Below are positions 14,777 through 14,811 of a DNA stretch of 14,811 nucleotides, piece by piece. The stretch is from assembly GCA_002338255.1 (NCBI GenBank), contig DDHX01000022.1, forward strand, positions 1-14,811, given 5' to 3'. Each line of letters opens with the position of its first letter. The stretch's first letter is position 1. Made by a program: the position numbers and the translations under genes. A model generated the notes under the pieces. It made no database searches. It saw only the letters and a list, made by a program, of their open reading frames with translations, and had not been told where the DNA came from. The stretch comes from Ruminococcaceae bacterium UBA1865 (lineage in GTDB: Bacteria > Bacillota > Clostridia > Oscillospirales > Acutalibacteraceae).

Positions 14777-14810
14777 GCGGAGTAATGGTCTTTTGACCAT
14801 CTACATCCGC
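14777..14810 (+). terminator. nested hairpin after the regulator, possible terminator
   Basis: GCGGA (14777-14781) pairs with TCCGC (14806-14810), and inside it ATGGTC (14785-14790) pairs with GACCAT (14795-14800) around TTTT. It begins six bases after the regulator stop. Any T-run would lie past the window edge, so a terminator role cannot be confirmed. Confidence 0.35.
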
Positions 14811-14811
14811 T

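Noticed and set aside
1..14811. CRISPR array, toxin-antitoxin pair, prophage or defence island
   Set aside because: I looked for regularly spaced repeats, small paired frames and defence-type domains on both strands and saw none. The only mobile remains are the fragments near 1098-2299 and the possible IS end at 2692-2765.

Overview
The window looks like a chromosomal segment of a Clostridia-type Bacillota (Firmicutes), probably an Oscillospiraceae/Ruminococcaceae-like gut or anaerobic-digester organism. This is inferred from moderate GC in genes against very AT-rich spacers, strong AGGAGG-type ribosome sites, a lipoprotein-type solute-binding protein with a Ser/Thr linker, TTG starts, and the enzyme families present. 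I cannot name a species.

Layout. (1) Positions 1-1044 (+) hold the 3' part of a GH125 exo-alpha-1,6-mannosidase gene that starts outside the window. (2) About 1045-2200 is degraded accessory DNA: a decayed tyrosine-recombinase fragment (-), next to a short piece of an IS1182-like transposase (+), then sequence I cannot assign. (3) About 2195-2504 is a tRNA-Arg(ACG) gene (-) with its own promoter and terminator. A second copy of its 3' end (19/20 bases) lies 163 bp downstream, as expected for an old integration (att) site. (4) About 2609-2765 holds a long hairpin and a possible insertion-sequence end. (5) Positions 2766-13657 (-) are a nine-gene cluster. In transcription order: zinc-type alcohol dehydrogenase, sugar-binding lipoprotein, cyclase-family metal hydrolase, fused ABC ATPase-permease, second permease, uxuB, uxuA, kdgK, eda. 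(6) A divergent GntR/FadR-type regulator (+) starts at 14028, across a 370-bp promoter region with a candidate operator.

How it works together. The binding protein, the fused ATPase-permease and the second permease form a complete RbsABC-type importer. The dehydrogenase (related to L-gulonate/L-galactonate 5-dehydrogenases) would make a ketouronate. UxuB interconverts D-fructuronate and D-mannonate, UxuA dehydrates D-mannonate to 2-keto-3-deoxygluconate (KDG), KdgK phosphorylates it, and Eda cleaves KDPG to pyruvate and glyceraldehyde-3-phosphate. No uronate isomerase (UxaC) is in the window. Together with the cyclase-family hydrolase this suggests that the imported compound may be an aldonate or its lactone/amide rather than a free uronic acid. 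That substrate assignment is inference. The points most worth attention are the ATPase-permease fusion, the uncharacterised hydrolase inside the uptake operon, the dehydrogenase lacking one structural-zinc cysteine, and the tRNA-associated remnants.
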